Origin: Microbispora rosea subsp. aerata
GTDB lineage: Bacteria > Actinomycetota > Actinomycetes > Streptosporangiales > Streptosporangiaceae
Assembly: GCF_014647835.1 (NCBI RefSeq)
Contig: NZ_BMPY01000015.1
Location: forward strand, 62,001-126,000
Direction of reading: 5' to 3'
Length of the DNA: 64,000 nucleotides
Shown here: positions 54,513 to 63,398 of the stretch, in pieces
How the letters are laid out: each line of letters starts with the position of its first letter
Numbering within the stretch: the first letter of the stretch is position 1
Translations under genes and position numbers: made by a program
The notes under the pieces: generated by a model
What the model was told of the DNA's origin: nothing
The model's input: the letters and a program-made list of their open reading frames with translations, nothing else
Database searches by the model: none

Positions 54513-55442
54513 TCAGTGGGTGGCGAGGAGGTAGTTCTCCAGGCCGTCCGCGAGTGCCTTGGCCATGCGCTGGCGGAACTTCCGGTCCTTGAACTTGGCG
54601 GCGTCCGTCGGATTGCGCATGTTGCCGCACTCGATGAAGATCTTCGGCACCCTGGACAAATTGAGCCCGCCGAGGTCGCTGCGGTAGTTCAGCGCCTGCC
54701 TGCCGATGTAGTTCGAGTACGGCAGGCCGGTGCCCCTGCGGAAGGCGTCCCGCACGGCCTTGCCGAGCCGCGCCGAGTCGTCCACGACCGCGTCGACCGG
54801 CCCGCCGATCTTCTTCGGCATGATGATGTGGAAACCGCGAAGGTGCGCCGCCGCGCCGTCGCCGTGGATGGAGATCGCCGCGTCCGCGTTGGCCTTGTTC
54901 CCGATCGCGGCCCGCTGGTCGATGCACGGGCCCCACTCGGTGTGACGCGACCGGGTGAGCTTGACCGTGGCCCCCCGGGCCTTCAGAAGCTTCGCCAGCT
55001 TGTTGGAGACGTCCCAGGTGAAGGCCGCCTCCGTGTAGCCGTCGTTGGTCGACGTGCCGGTCGTGTCGCAGGCCTTCTTCTGGTTGGAGATGTTGACCAG
55101 CCGGTTGATCTCCTTGGTGTGGCGGTAGTTGCCGCCGTTGTGGCCCGGGTCGATCACCACGGTCTTGCCGGCCAGCGGCTTGGCCGTCGCATCGGATAAG
55201 GCGGCCGTACGGGTGCCGGGGACGGTTGTGATGTCCATCTCGGAGTCGGCCGGGCCGGTCGCCGCCTGCCCGGTCGCGTCGCTCGCGTGCTTCTGAGTCG
55301 CGGCCGGGCGTTCGATCTGGGCTGTGGTGGCGGACGCCCCGGCGTCGGAGGCCCCGGTATCGGAGACCGCAGCGCCGCCGCAGGCGACGGCTCCGACCCC
55401 GCACAGGGCCAGGGCTGCGGCGGCGAGTGGTCGTCTGATCAC
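54513..55442 (-). CDS. Lipoprotein N-acetylmuramoyl-L-alanine amidase (Amidase_3)
   Basis: 309 residues from GTG 55442 (GAAGGGG upstream). Lipobox GVGAVA-C21; a flexible stretch to about 90; then an Amidase_3 domain with VVIDPGHNGG (zinc His101), a catalytic/zinc set further on in ISIHGDGA and the C-terminal FIECGNMRN. It cleaves the amide between MurNAc and the stem peptide outside the membrane. Two cysteines (KKACDTTG, WGPCIDQ) may form a disulfide. Single gene. Confidence 0.87.
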   Translation of the reverse strand: MIRRPLAAAALALCGVGAVACGGAAVSDTGASDAGASATTAQIERPAATQKHASDATGQAATGPADSEMDITTVPGTRTAALSDATAKPLAGKTVVIDPGHNGGNYRHTKEINRLVNISNQKKACDTTGTSTNDGYTEAAFTWDVSNKLAKLLKARGATVKLTRSRHTEWGPCIDQRAAIGNKANADAAISIHGDGAAAHLRGFHIIMPKKIGGPVDAVVDDSARLGKAVRDAFRRGTGLPYSNYIGRQALNYRSDLGGLNLSRVPKIFIECGNMRNPTDAAKFKDRKFRQRMAKALADGLENYLLATH

Positions 55443-55508
55443 GATCGAAACCCCTTCCCGGTCGTGTGGTCTCCCCAAGCTAACCGGAACGGAGTCGTGA
55501 TCAGACCG

Positions 55509-55775
55509 TTATGCCGGAAACCTGCTCGCCCACGCCGGCTCGGGGACCTCCTGCCGGTGCAGGAGAGCGGCCAGCTCGCGGGCGTCCTCGGCGTCGAGGC
55601 CCAGCACCACGCGGGGCCGTCCCCAGGGGTGGTCGATGGAGTGGGCGACGTAGCTCGCCACCGACTCCGCGACGTCCTCATTGCTGAGCCCCCGGCTCTC
55701 CCTCCAGCGCGCCCAGGCCCGCTCCAGTTCGCCGGCGGCCCGCTGGGCGCAGGAAACCAACTCAGGATCACGCAT
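55509..55775 (-). CDS. Small hypothetical protein, 88 residues
   Basis: From ATG 55775, with a GGGGGG site six bases upstream. Sequence MRDPELVSCAQRAAGELERAW is followed by SVASYVAHSIDHPWGRPRVVLGLDAEDARELAALL, giving a likely helix-strand-helix fold. It has no signal peptide. It looks like a conserved actinomycete protein but I cannot name the family. It lies 66 bases upstream of the amidase start on the same strand and may be co-transcribed. Confidence 0.65.
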   Translation of the reverse strand: MRDPELVSCAQRAAGELERAWARWRESRGLSNEDVAESVASYVAHSIDHPWGRPRVVLGLDAEDARELAALLHRQEVPEPAWASRFPA

Positions 55776-56139
55776 GAATCCCCCCGATTCCGGTCGCCGG
55801 CCCGCGGGCGGCCCTTCCGCGACCCGCTGGGGGCCGGCGCCACGGCTGAAGTCAACACCGGCCGCGAGGGGACACGTCGGCGATTGACCTAGCTTTTGGC
55901 ACCACTTGGAGCGGCCCTGCGTTGTTCCCCGGCCCGGCCCGGGGGCGTCCGACGAGTGCTGCCCGTCGCGGGGCGTGGATCCGGGTGAACGCATCGAAAG
56001 GCGGGGGAAGAGCTCGTAACGGAGTTCTGGGCGACGGCCCCGGCCCTGCGGAAGCCCGCGAGCGATCTTCGCGGGCGGTGCGATAACCCGGCGAGGCACC
56101 GCCTGGCGCCCGGCCACGCGCCACAGGGCCATGACTTGC
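55776..56139. other. Spacer between LacI gene repeats and the 88-residue protein
   Basis: No gene seen. The promoter of the minus-strand genes is probably here. Confidence 0.4.
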
Positions 56140-56329
56140 CAGCCAGACACGACCCAGCTTCAGCCGTCGCCCCGGGTGGCCCCGGCGCCGCTCATGGCTG
56201 GCTCTGGTTAGGCGTCGTGAGGCGTGGGCTCGGCGCTGCTCTCGCGGCTGGCCTGGATTCAGGCCCTGGCATGGGTCCGGTGCTCGGGGCTGGCCCTAAT
56301 TCAGGCGTCGCTTGGCGCGGGGCCGGTGC
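56140..56329. repeat. Tandem repeat copying the end of the LacI gene
   Basis: On the minus strand the coding end GCACCGGCCCCGCGCC...GACGCC-TGA (56284-56329) recurs as GCACCGGACCCATGCC...GCC-TGA (56240-56283), GCAGCGCCGAGCCC...GACGCC-TAA (56192-56239) and GCGGCGCCGGGGCC...GACGGC-TGA (about 56140-56191). The period is 44-50 bp. Stop codons are retained. Confidence 0.85.
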
Positions 56330-57383
56330 TGCGCCGTACGACGAGCTGCGGGCTCACCTGCCGGAGCCGTGCGGCCTTGCCCGGCTCGGTGATGCGGTCG
56401 CTCAGCAGCGCCGCCGCCGAGCGGCCCATGGCCCGCCGGGGCTGGTCCACGCTGGTCAGCGAGATGTGGGTGACGGACGCGAGATGCGTGTTGTCATATC
56501 CGACGACCGACAGGTCCTCGGGCACCCGCAGTCCCAGCTCGCTCGCCGCGGTCAGCACGCCCATGGCCACGATGTCGTTCGCCGCGAAGATCGCCGTCGG
56601 CCGCGGGTCGCGCTTCAGCAGCGCCAGCGCCGCGCGCCGGCCGCCCTCCTCGCTGAAGTCGCCGTGCTCCACCATGATGTACGGCGCGAGCGCGTGGCTG
56701 CGCATGGCCATCAGGTAGCCCTCGCAGCGGCAGCGGGCGGCCGACGACGGCGCGCCCTCGATGTGGGCGATGCGCCGATGGCCTAACTCCACCAGGTGGT
56801 CGACGGCGAAGCGGGCGCCGAGCTGGTCGTCGTCGACGACGATGTCCACGCCCTCGAGTTCGACGTCGCGCTCGCCCACCACGACGGTCGGCGTGTAGGC
56901 GGCGGCCTCTGCCAGTGTGTCGCTGGACGGCGCGACCCCGAGCAGGACCAGTCCGTCCACCCGCAGCTCCAGGAAGGCCTCGACGGCCTCGTCCTCGAAC
57001 GCCGGGTCCCAGCGGCCGCTGCCGATCAGCAGCCGCAGCCCGTCGCCGTGCAGGCTCTCCTGAAGGCCGTCAAGGAACTCCGCGTAGAAGGGGTTGTGCA
57101 GGTCGGCCACGAGCGCGCCCACCAGGTGGGTCCGCCCCTCGACCAGGCTGCGGGCGACCGCGTTGGGGCGGTAGCCGAGCTCCCGGGCGGCCTGCAGGAC
57201 CGCCTCCCTGCGGTGCTCGCTTACGTGCGGGGAGCCCCGCAGCACGAGAGACACCAGCGATTTGGAGACTCCTGCCCGCTCGGCCACGTTGCGGATCGTC
57301 GGGCGGGGTCGTGGGCTGAACCCATCGGACAGTCCGCCGGTAGGGGTATTGACCCCGACGTCTTTCCGGGCAGTGGTCTGCAT
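56301..57383 (-). CDS. LacI-family transcription regulator
   Basis: 360 residues from ATG 57383 (AGGACC six bases upstream; ATG 57398 is an alternative). N-terminal HTH (about 20-66: TIRNVAERAGVSKSLVSLVLRGSPHVSEHRREAV) and hinge, then a sugar-binding-type effector domain (VGALVADLHNPFYAEFLDGLQ; IVVDDDQLGARFAVDHLVELGHRRIAHIEG; AIFAANDIVAMGVLTAA). It should repress sugar-use genes until an effector binds. No transporter is adjacent; the 16-bp palindrome at 31967 and GH20 are only possible targets. Confidence 0.87.
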   Translation of the reverse strand: MQTTARKDVGVNTPTGGLSDGFSPRPRPTIRNVAERAGVSKSLVSLVLRGSPHVSEHRREAVLQAARELGYRPNAVARSLVEGRTHLVGALVADLHNPFYAEFLDGLQESLHGDGLRLLIGSGRWDPAFEDEAVEAFLELRVDGLVLLGVAPSSDTLAEAAAYTPTVVVGERDVELEGVDIVVDDDQLGARFAVDHLVELGHRRIAHIEGAPSSAARCRCEGYLMAMRSHALAPYIMVEHGDFSEEGGRRAALALLKRDPRPTAIFAANDIVAMGVLTAASELGLRVPEDLSVVGYDNTHLASVTHISLTSVDQPRRAMGRSAAALLSDRITEPGKAARLRQVSPQLVVRRSTGPAPSDA

Positions 57384-57610
57384 GGACGGTCCTGACATGG
57401 TTCTCCCCACGATGCGTGGACGTGCACCTGACACACCAAACGATCGAGTTGCCCAGAGGGTACGGGTTGATCGCGGTAAGACAGGAACCTTCCTTCAATT
57501 GAGCGTGGGGAAGAGTAGCCTGACCGTGGGTAGAGCGGCGGCACCGGGATGGGGTCGCCGGCAAACCCCTTGATCCGGCCGGTCCTCCTCGTGGGAGTCG
57601 ATTCGCTAGG

Positions 57611-58300
57611 GTGCGGGGTGTGGGTGCCACACGCCAAGCGGAAGACGGCGCACGGCCGGCGCGCCGCAGGCTCAGCGTCGACCGGCGGCGGGAAGAGCTC
57701 ATCGCCGCCGCGCTCGAACTGTTCAGCAGGCACGACGCAGAGGACGTGTCGATCGACGACGTGGCGGCTTCCGCGGGCGCGTCGAGGGCGCTCGTCTACC
57801 ACTACTTCGGCGGCAAGCAGGAGCTCTATGTGGCGGCCCTGCGGAGCGCGGCGGCGGAACTGCAGGCGCGTCTGCAGTCGCAGGGTGAGGGTGGGCCGCT
57901 GGAGCAGCTCAGTTCGGGCCTGACGCGATATTTCGACTTCGTCGAGGAGCACGCGGCCGGTTTCGCCGCGTTGCTCAGGGGAGGCCCGGCCAACCGCGCC
58001 GGGGAGATCGGCGAGATCGTCGACGGCGTACGGCAGCGCATGCTGCGCATGATCGTTCATCAGCTTGGGGTCGACGCGCCAGGTCCGGTGTTGCGCGTCA
58101 CGCTGAGGTCGTGGATCGCCTCGGTGGAGACGGCCGGCCTCGACTGGCTGGAGCACCGCGACATGGCGCGGTCCGAGCTGGAGCGGCTGCTGGTGGATCA
58201 GTTGGTCGCGCTCCTGCGGGCGGCGAGCGGGCATGACCCCGTGGTACGGGGGCTGCTGGAGAGCTTGCTGCCCGCCACGAATCAAGAGGCCGTTTCCTGA
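57611..58300 (+). CDS. TetR-family regulator
   Basis: 229 residues from GTG 57611 (GTG 57620 also possible); no ribosome site, but a TAGGGT -10-like box at about 57606-57613 suggests a leaderless transcript. HTH region RREELIAAALELFSRHDAEDVSIDDVAASAGASRALVYHYFGGKQELY. The C-terminal ligand domain (about 90-215) is like KstR/AcrR-type regulators. Divergent from LacI across about 230 bp. Target unknown. Confidence 0.83.
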   Translation: MRGVGATRQAEDGARPARRRLSVDRRREELIAAALELFSRHDAEDVSIDDVAASAGASRALVYHYFGGKQELYVAALRSAAAELQARLQSQGEGGPLEQLSSGLTRYFDFVEEHAAGFAALLRGGPANRAGEIGEIVDGVRQRMLRMIVHQLGVDAPGPVLRVTLRSWIASVETAGLDWLEHRDMARSELERLLVDQLVALLRAASGHDPVVRGLLESLLPATNQEAVS

Positions 58301-58560
58301 GCCCTCTCTCGCGGCGGCCCCTCTACATGGCCGGGGTAAACGCACGAAGGGCCCGGGGTGAGTAGGCGAAGGGCCATAGTGAGGGCGCAAAAGGCTCGGA
58401 GTGAACGCACGAGGGGCCCGGGGTGGGCGCGCGAAAGGCCTGTGAGCGTGCCAAGGGCCACGATAGGGGCGCAAACCCCAAGACGAGGGTTGATGGGCCA
58501 GGGCGAAGACACGAACAGGCCGGGGCGGGGGCACCAAGGCCGGGCCGTACCGCAACGGGG
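58301..58560. repeat. Degenerate 22-bp tandem repeat after the TetR gene
   Basis: The coding end AATCAAGAGGCCGTTTCC-TGAG is followed by about eight units such as TAAACGCACGAAGGGCCCGG (58337), TGAGTAGGCGAAGGGCC (58359), TGAGGGCGCAAAAGGCTCGG (58380), TGAACGCACGAGGGGCCC (58402) and TGGGCGCGCGAAAGGCC (58424), mostly starting with TGA or TAA. The relation to the gene end is weaker than at other loci but recognisable. Confidence 0.65.
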
Positions 58561-59032
58561 CGCACCGCAAGGGGAGACGAGGACGCCGTGGCCGGCGAAA
58601 GGACGGGTGTGCACGCGGGGAGGCGCCGGGCGGGCGGCGCCGACCCCAGATCTCTCCCGGGCCTCCTGGCGGCCGCGGGAGCGTGTCTTTCCATCCATCG
58701 CCCGGAAGGGCGCTCGAATGTGAGCACCACACCGGGCAGTGAGCCTTCCCCCCGGGGGTTCCCGTTGCTCGGGGGCGCGCCCGGCCGCGCCGGGTCTCGC
58801 CGCTCCTCCACGGGGCTCACTTTCTCCCCGCGACTGTCGGCATCCCCGCGACTGCCGGCGACGTCGTACCACCGGTCACGGACGGGCTCGGTGCCCGCGC
58901 ACGTCAGGAGATCGCTCCCGTGATTTCCCGCCGTGGCGGATCCCGCGTTCCCCTCGCCGAATCCGATGGTGGACGCGCTCACATCCCCGACGCGAGCGCG
59001 TCGTTGTTCCCCCCTGGCGTAACGGCCACGCC
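58561..59032. other. Intergenic, no supported gene
   Basis: About 470 bp between the TetR repeat region and the end of bldC. Frames here do not resemble known proteins. Confidence 0.4.
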
Positions 59033-59236
59033 CTACTCGGACCGCTGCTGCGGAATCCCCGCGAGCAGTGCCCGGACCTCGGTCTCCCGGTACCGCCGGT
59101 GACCGCCGAGGGTGCGGATGGACGTCAACTTGCCCGCCTTCGCCCAACGGGTAACGGTCTTGGGGTCGACCCGGAACATCGTGGCGACCTCCGCCGGGGT
59201 GAGCAGTGGCTCGGCCTCGGGTGTACGAGCTGACAT
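59033..59236 (-). CDS. bldC: BldC-type MerR-like developmental regulator
   Basis: 67 residues from ATG 59236 after GGAGGAGAGG. The whole protein is a winged-helix MerR-like domain: LLTPAEVATMFRVDPKTVTRWAKAGKLTSIRTLGGHRRYRETEVRALL, matching BldC of Streptomyces (68 residues). BldC binds DNA as head-to-tail oligomers and delays sporulation. The neighbours (hypothetical, vdh-type dehydrogenase, DUF3073, purM) match the Streptomyces bldC region. It has a long upstream spacer (437 bp), suggesting complex regulation. Confidence 0.93.
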   Translation of the reverse strand: MSARTPEAEPLLTPAEVATMFRVDPKTVTRWAKAGKLTSIRTLGGHRRYRETEVRALLAGIPQQRSE

Positions 59237-59673
59237 TTGTGCGGCCTCTCCTCCGTGTGGACCGCCGGCAGCGATCCTGCGACTTGTCTGACGCAAGTGC
59301 CCCTCCCGCCAGGCTCCACCCCGTCGCGTCGTCCAGAGCGACACCTCGCGGCGTTGTCGCTCCGTCACTCTGGACCTCGTTCCGTCGTGGTAGATCCTGT
59401 CGTTCGCGGCACTGTCACGGATGTCCTTCAATGATCCAAAACGTGCGGTTTCTAGGACCATTTACGGCATCACCCGATGTGACCATACAGCCACGTAGCG
59501 CGATTGGCGAGCCCTCTGGGCACAACGTCTCGACCACGGGTTGATGTCACGCTGGGTGATTCTAGCGACACGTTTCGTGGTATCGCAGTGAAAACGGCAA
59601 ACTACTCAGTTCGTAGATGTGAGATCGACGATGCCGTGACCAGAATCGGCAGGTCAGGCCGCGTTCATGACCG
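59237..59673. promoter_or_regulatory. Long upstream region of bldC
   Basis: 437 bp with lower GC than the surroundings (59400-59660). It holds the bldC promoter, and the downstream end of the minus-strand hypothetical gene. No specific operator is resolved. Confidence 0.45.
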
Positions 59674-60579
59674 TCAGTTTGCCGACTCGAGAGCGCGAAT
59701 CGACCTCCAGCGGAGAATCACCCGCTGATACATCGCGTAGGCAAGTTCTTCCTGACCGTTGTCCAGACCCGCGAGAGCCGTCGCCACCTCCGCGACGGAC
59801 TGGTCGCCCTGGAGGGTGCGGTCGTCCATCAGATGCACGAGGCCGCCGTAGTCGAGCTCCACCAGCGAGTGGGGGTGAAACTCCTCCAGCCAGCGGCCCA
59901 CCTCCTCGACCTCGGTGAGGGCCGCCACCTGCCCGACATGCCGGCGGATGACCACCAGCGCCCGGGCCACCCGGCGGCGGGCCTGCGCCATCGAGGTGAC
60001 GTACAGCATGTTCCTGGGCGGCGCGGCAGTGGCGTGCCCGGCCGGCTCGGCGGGCTGCTCCGAGCCCAGCACGAGCCAGCGCTCGGCCGAGTCGAACGGC
60101 ACGAACCACGCGATCGGCACGTGCCAGGTGCTCGTACGGATGTAGGTGCGCAGGGACTGCTCCCCGCGCTTGAACCGGTCGAAGTCGTCGGCCGTCTGCT
60201 CCGCGATCGCCTGCGGGACGAACCGGGAGGCGAGCTTGACCGGAACGCTCCCACGGAACGACGCGAACGCCAGCCACGACCGCAGCCTGCTCTGCCAGGG
60301 GCAGACGTACAGCGTCTCCTCCACCCGGCGCAGGTACGCGTTGGGGCTCTCCCGTTCCGGCGCCGGCAGCGGCGGGACCGACAGCAGGCGGCGGACCGCC
60401 TCGCCGTGTTCGACCTCGAGCGCGCCCGCCCGGCGCGGCCGGTCGCGCGACTCGGCGTACTGAGCCCACCGAGCTTGATCCTGAGGGGTGAAAGCGGTCA
60501 GCGGCTCGTACACACGGAGATAGGCGGCGTAGGGGAGCACACCAGAATCGTGCCACGTCGCCGGACACAAGTGCAGCAC
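59674..60579 (-). CDS. Conserved actinomycete protein upstream of bldC
   Basis: 301 residues from GTG 60579 (GGGGAC upstream). The protein starts MLHLCPATWHDSGVLPYAAYLRVYEPLTAF, is rich in Arg and Trp, and ends with VAEVATALAGLDNGQEELAYAMYQRVILRWRSIRALES. There is no signal or membrane segment. A homologue of similar size sits at the same place between bldC and vdh in Streptomyces, so it is conserved, but its function is unknown. Confidence 0.78.
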   Translation of the reverse strand: MLHLCPATWHDSGVLPYAAYLRVYEPLTAFTPQDQARWAQYAESRDRPRRAGALEVEHGEAVRRLLSVPPLPAPERESPNAYLRRVEETLYVCPWQSRLRSWLAFASFRGSVPVKLASRFVPQAIAEQTADDFDRFKRGEQSLRTYIRTSTWHVPIAWFVPFDSAERWLVLGSEQPAEPAGHATAAPPRNMLYVTSMAQARRRVARALVVIRRHVGQVAALTEVEEVGRWLEEFHPHSLVELDYGGLVHLMDDRTLQGDQSVAEVATALAGLDNGQEELAYAMYQRVILRWRSIRALESAN

Positions 60580-60675
60580 CGTCCCCGGTTTTCATGATCG
60601 TTTCGTAGGGGCATCGGATAAGCTGAAGGCCGATCGCCGCAACGAGGCGGCGTAGCACGATCAGGAGTCACCACC

Positions 60676-61794
60676 GTGACCGACGTTTTCGGGCTGTCCC
60701 ACAAGGATTCCGGCTCCGGCAGCGACACCAACCCCGTCCGCCCGGAGCGCCACGAGCAGGTCGTCTTCTGCTCCGACGAGCGCAGCGGCCTGTACGCCAT
60801 CATCGCGATCTACAGCACCGCCCTCGGGCCGGGCCTGGGCGGCACCCGGTTCTACCCGTACGAGAGCGAGCAGGCCGCCCTCGCGGACGTGCTCAACCTC
60901 TCCCGGGCCATGGCGTACAAGAACGCCCTGGCCGGTCTCGACCACGGCGGCGCCAAGGCCGTCATCATCGGCGACCCCGCGACCGACAAGAGCGAGGCCC
61001 TGCTGCGGGCCTACGGCAGGTTCGTCCAGTCGCTGGGCGGGCGCTACTACACCGCCTGCGACGTGGGCACCTACAGCGAGGACATGGACGTGGTGGCGCG
61101 CGAGTGCTCCTACGTCACCGGCCGCACCCAGGCGCACGGCGGCGCGGGCGACTCCTCCATCCTCACCGCGTTCGGCGTGTTCCAGGGCATGCGGGCCGCC
61201 GCCGACCACGTGTACGGCGCCTCCTCCCTGCGCGGCAGGCGGGTCGGGATCGAGGGCGTCGGCAAGGTCGGCCACCGCCTGGTCGAGCACCTGCTCGAGG
61301 ACGGGGCCGAGGTCGTGATCTGCGACGTCGACGAACGGGCCGTCGAACGGGTGCGGCAGCGCCACCCCGCCGTCGAGGTCGTGCCCGACGCCGCCACGCT
61401 CGCGGCGTCCGACATCGACGTGTACGCGCCCTGCGCCCTCGGCGGATCGCTGAACGACGAGACCGTCCCCCGGCTCAAGGCGAAGATCGTCTGTGGCGGG
61501 GCCAACAACCAGCTCGCCCACCCCGGCGTCGAGAAGCAGCTCGCCGAGCGGGGCATCCTGTACGCCCCGGACTACGTGGTGAACTCCGGCGGGGTCATCC
61601 AGGTGGCCGACGAGATCGAGGGCTTCGACATGGCCAGGGCCCGCGCCCGGGCGGAGAAGATCTTCGACACGACGTTGAGGATCTTCCGATCGGCCGAGGA
61701 GGAAGGCGTCCCTCCCGCCGTCGCAGCGGATAGGCTGGCGGAGAGGAGAATGTCAGAAGTCGGTCGGCTAAGGGGGATTTGGCTCCAGCGCTGA
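60676..61794 (+). CDS. vdh: Leu/Val/Phe-type amino-acid dehydrogenase
   Basis: 372 residues from GTG 60676 (CAGGAG upstream). ELFV-dehydrogenase N-domain with [12 protein letters not shown] and the catalytic lysines in [20 protein letters not shown]; Rossmann motif [17 protein letters not shown]. It interconverts branched-chain amino acids and 2-oxo acids with NAD. Position next to bldC matches valine dehydrogenase of Streptomyces, whose products feed fatty-acid and macrolide starter units. Amino-acid preference is inferred. Confidence 0.88.
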   Translation: MTDVFGLSHKDSGSGSDTNPVRPERHEQVVFCSDERSGLYAIIAIYSTALGPGLGGTRFYPYESEQAALADVLNLSRAMAYKNALAGLDHGGAKAVIIGDPATDKSEALLRAYGRFVQSLGGRYYTACDVGTYSEDMDVVARECSYVTGRTQAHGGAGDSSILTAFGVFQGMRAAADHVYGASSLRGRRVGIEGVGKVGHRLVEHLLEDGAEVVICDVDERAVERVRQRHPAVEVVPDAATLAASDIDVYAPCALGGSLNDETVPRLKAKIVCGGANNQLAHPGVEKQLAERGILYAPDYVVNSGGVIQVADEIEGFDMARARARAEKIFDTTLRIFRSAEEEGVPPAVAADRLAERRMSEVGRLRGIWLQR

Positions 61795-61944
61795 CCGCCG
61801 CCGCCCGTACGACGTACCGAGCGGCGCGCAAACCAGGTACGGTAATAGGCGAACGAGAGACTGACGCCTGAAACGGATGGCGTCGGTGCGCGGTGCGTTA
61901 GTGACGAGGGGTCGGGCACGGCCCCGCATGAGGGGGTCGAGCCA

Positions 61945-62175
61945 ATGGGGCGCGGCCGAGCCAAGGCCAAGCAGGTCAAGGTCGCCCGTCAGCTGAAGTA
62001 CAACAGCGGCGGCACGGATCTTGAGCGCCTGCGCGCGGAGCTCGGAGTCGTGGACGCCGACGATTCCGGCCACAGTGACGAGCATGACCCTTACGACGAG
62101 TTGGCTGAACGCTACGCCGATTACGCGGCCGTCGACGACGATGACGACGACGACCGCGGTCGTGGACGGCGTTGA
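61945..62175 (+). CDS. DUF3073 small acidic protein
   Basis: 76 residues from ATG 61945 with GGGGG nine bases upstream. Basic N-terminus MGRGRAKAKQVKVARQLKY typical of DUF3073, then an acidic tail with seven consecutive Asp ending RGRGRR. Conserved in actinobacteria beside purM; function unknown. Confidence 0.9.
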   Translation: MGRGRAKAKQVKVARQLKYNSGGTDLERLRAELGVVDADDSGHSDEHDPYDELAERYADYAAVDDDDDDDRGRGRR

Positions 62176-62201
62176 CGCGTTTCTGATCGCCAGGTGAGTG
62201 G

Positions 62202-62224
62202 CCCGGCGGGACGTTCCCGCCGGG
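62202..62224 (+). terminator. Terminator-like hairpin after DUF3073
   Basis: CCCGGCGGG (62202-62210) pairs with CCCGCCGGG (62216-62224) around ACGTT, 26 bases after the stop. No T run. Confidence 0.6.
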
Positions 62225-63398
62225 TTACCCCCTCATGTCCCGGGGAGCCCCTCTCCCCGCGATCCCCGTCTTCCGTACGGAGGCCGGGCGCGACATGAGG
62301 GTCGGGTCGGCGTCACGGTCACAGTCGGCCGGGATGCGGTTGTCGCGTTCCCGAGCAGAAGTGAGCGGGCGGTCCGGTGTCCGCGTTCCGCCGGAGCGCG
62401 GACCCGGCAAGGCCGTCCCGTCGTGAGGTGGCGTCCGGGCCTGGCTGCCGGCTCATCATGAGGCGGCATGCCGGCCCGAGTTCGCCGTTCCTCCCTTGGC
62501 GGCTGCCCATCGGCTCGACGTGGAGTGCTGTCGTGGCACCGGGAACGGTCCACGGGAACGCTCCACTAGCCGGCCGATCGTGGCCCCGAGTCCACCGCGG
62601 TGGTCCCGATCCGGTTTCGGGACGATTCGGGTTCCGGGCATGAACGCGAAACGGCGTGGGCCCGCCCCGAGACGGACGCCGAGGGCTCGGCGACACCCCG
62701 ACGCCACCCGGTGAACCATGCCTGTCGTGTCGTCGTGTCGTCGTGCCGGACGCCAGTCCATTCAGCCATGCCTCGCGCTGTGGCGGCGGAGGCGTCCGTG
62801 GCCTGCGAGCCACGCCTGTCGCGTCGCGGTGTCGGTGTGTCTGTGGTCGGACAACCACGCTTGTCGTGTGTGGCACCGAAGGCCGTCCATAGCCTCCAGA
62901 TCACGCCTGTCATGTCGCGGCGCCGGGCGGCGTCTGTGGTCCGCGGGCCACGTCGCGCGTCGAGACGGCGGAGGCATGCCTGTCGTGTTGTGACGGCGGA
63001 GGCCGTCAAGGCCATGCGAGACCGGGGCGGGCTGTGCGATCCGGGCTGTGGTTCGCTGTGGCCGCACCCTGCCTGGCCGCATGCCCGGTGACAGGCGTCT
63101 CCCGTCTCTCCGGTCGGTTGGTGAGTCACGCCGGGGCGTGAAAGCCCGGCGCGAGTGGCGATTCGTCACCGGTCCCGGGCCACCCGCCATTGGTCACCGG
63201 TCCCGGCGTCCCGTCACCCGTTCGCTCGTCCGAACGAGTGCCCGCGTCCGAGCGCGCGGCTCCTGTGGAGAGCCTGTCCCTGCCGTGGGCGCCGGACTCA
63301 CCGGCCCGGGTCGGCGGCGTTCCTCGGAACATCGCGAGCGCCCCGGGCCGGCGGTGAGAGACCCGGGTCGTGGACCGGCTCGGCTCACCGAGGCCGGG
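62225..63398. other. 1.17-kb gap between DUF3073 and purM
   Basis: No convincing gene on either strand. The right half contains a 45-bp tandem repeat (separate entry); the left half shows only short frames. Between converging genes this is unusually long for this conserved neighbourhood. Confidence 0.5.
62718..63020. repeat. 45-bp degenerate tandem repeat
   Basis: Units start CATGCCTGTCG or CACGCCTGTCG at 62718, 62768, 62811, 62856, 62902, 62948, 62975 and 63012; most are spaced 43-50 bases. Shared features are CGTGTCG near the start and GGCGGAGGC-GTC in the middle. No clear source gene end was identified. Confidence 0.75.

Noticed and set aside
62235-62430. A tRNA-like stretch giving SGVRVPPE when translated
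   Set aside because: No complete cloverleaf: the T-loop TTC and acceptor pairing are missing.
62718-63020. CRISPR array between DUF3073 and purM
   Set aside because: Repeats are continuous and diverged with no spacers; no cas genes.
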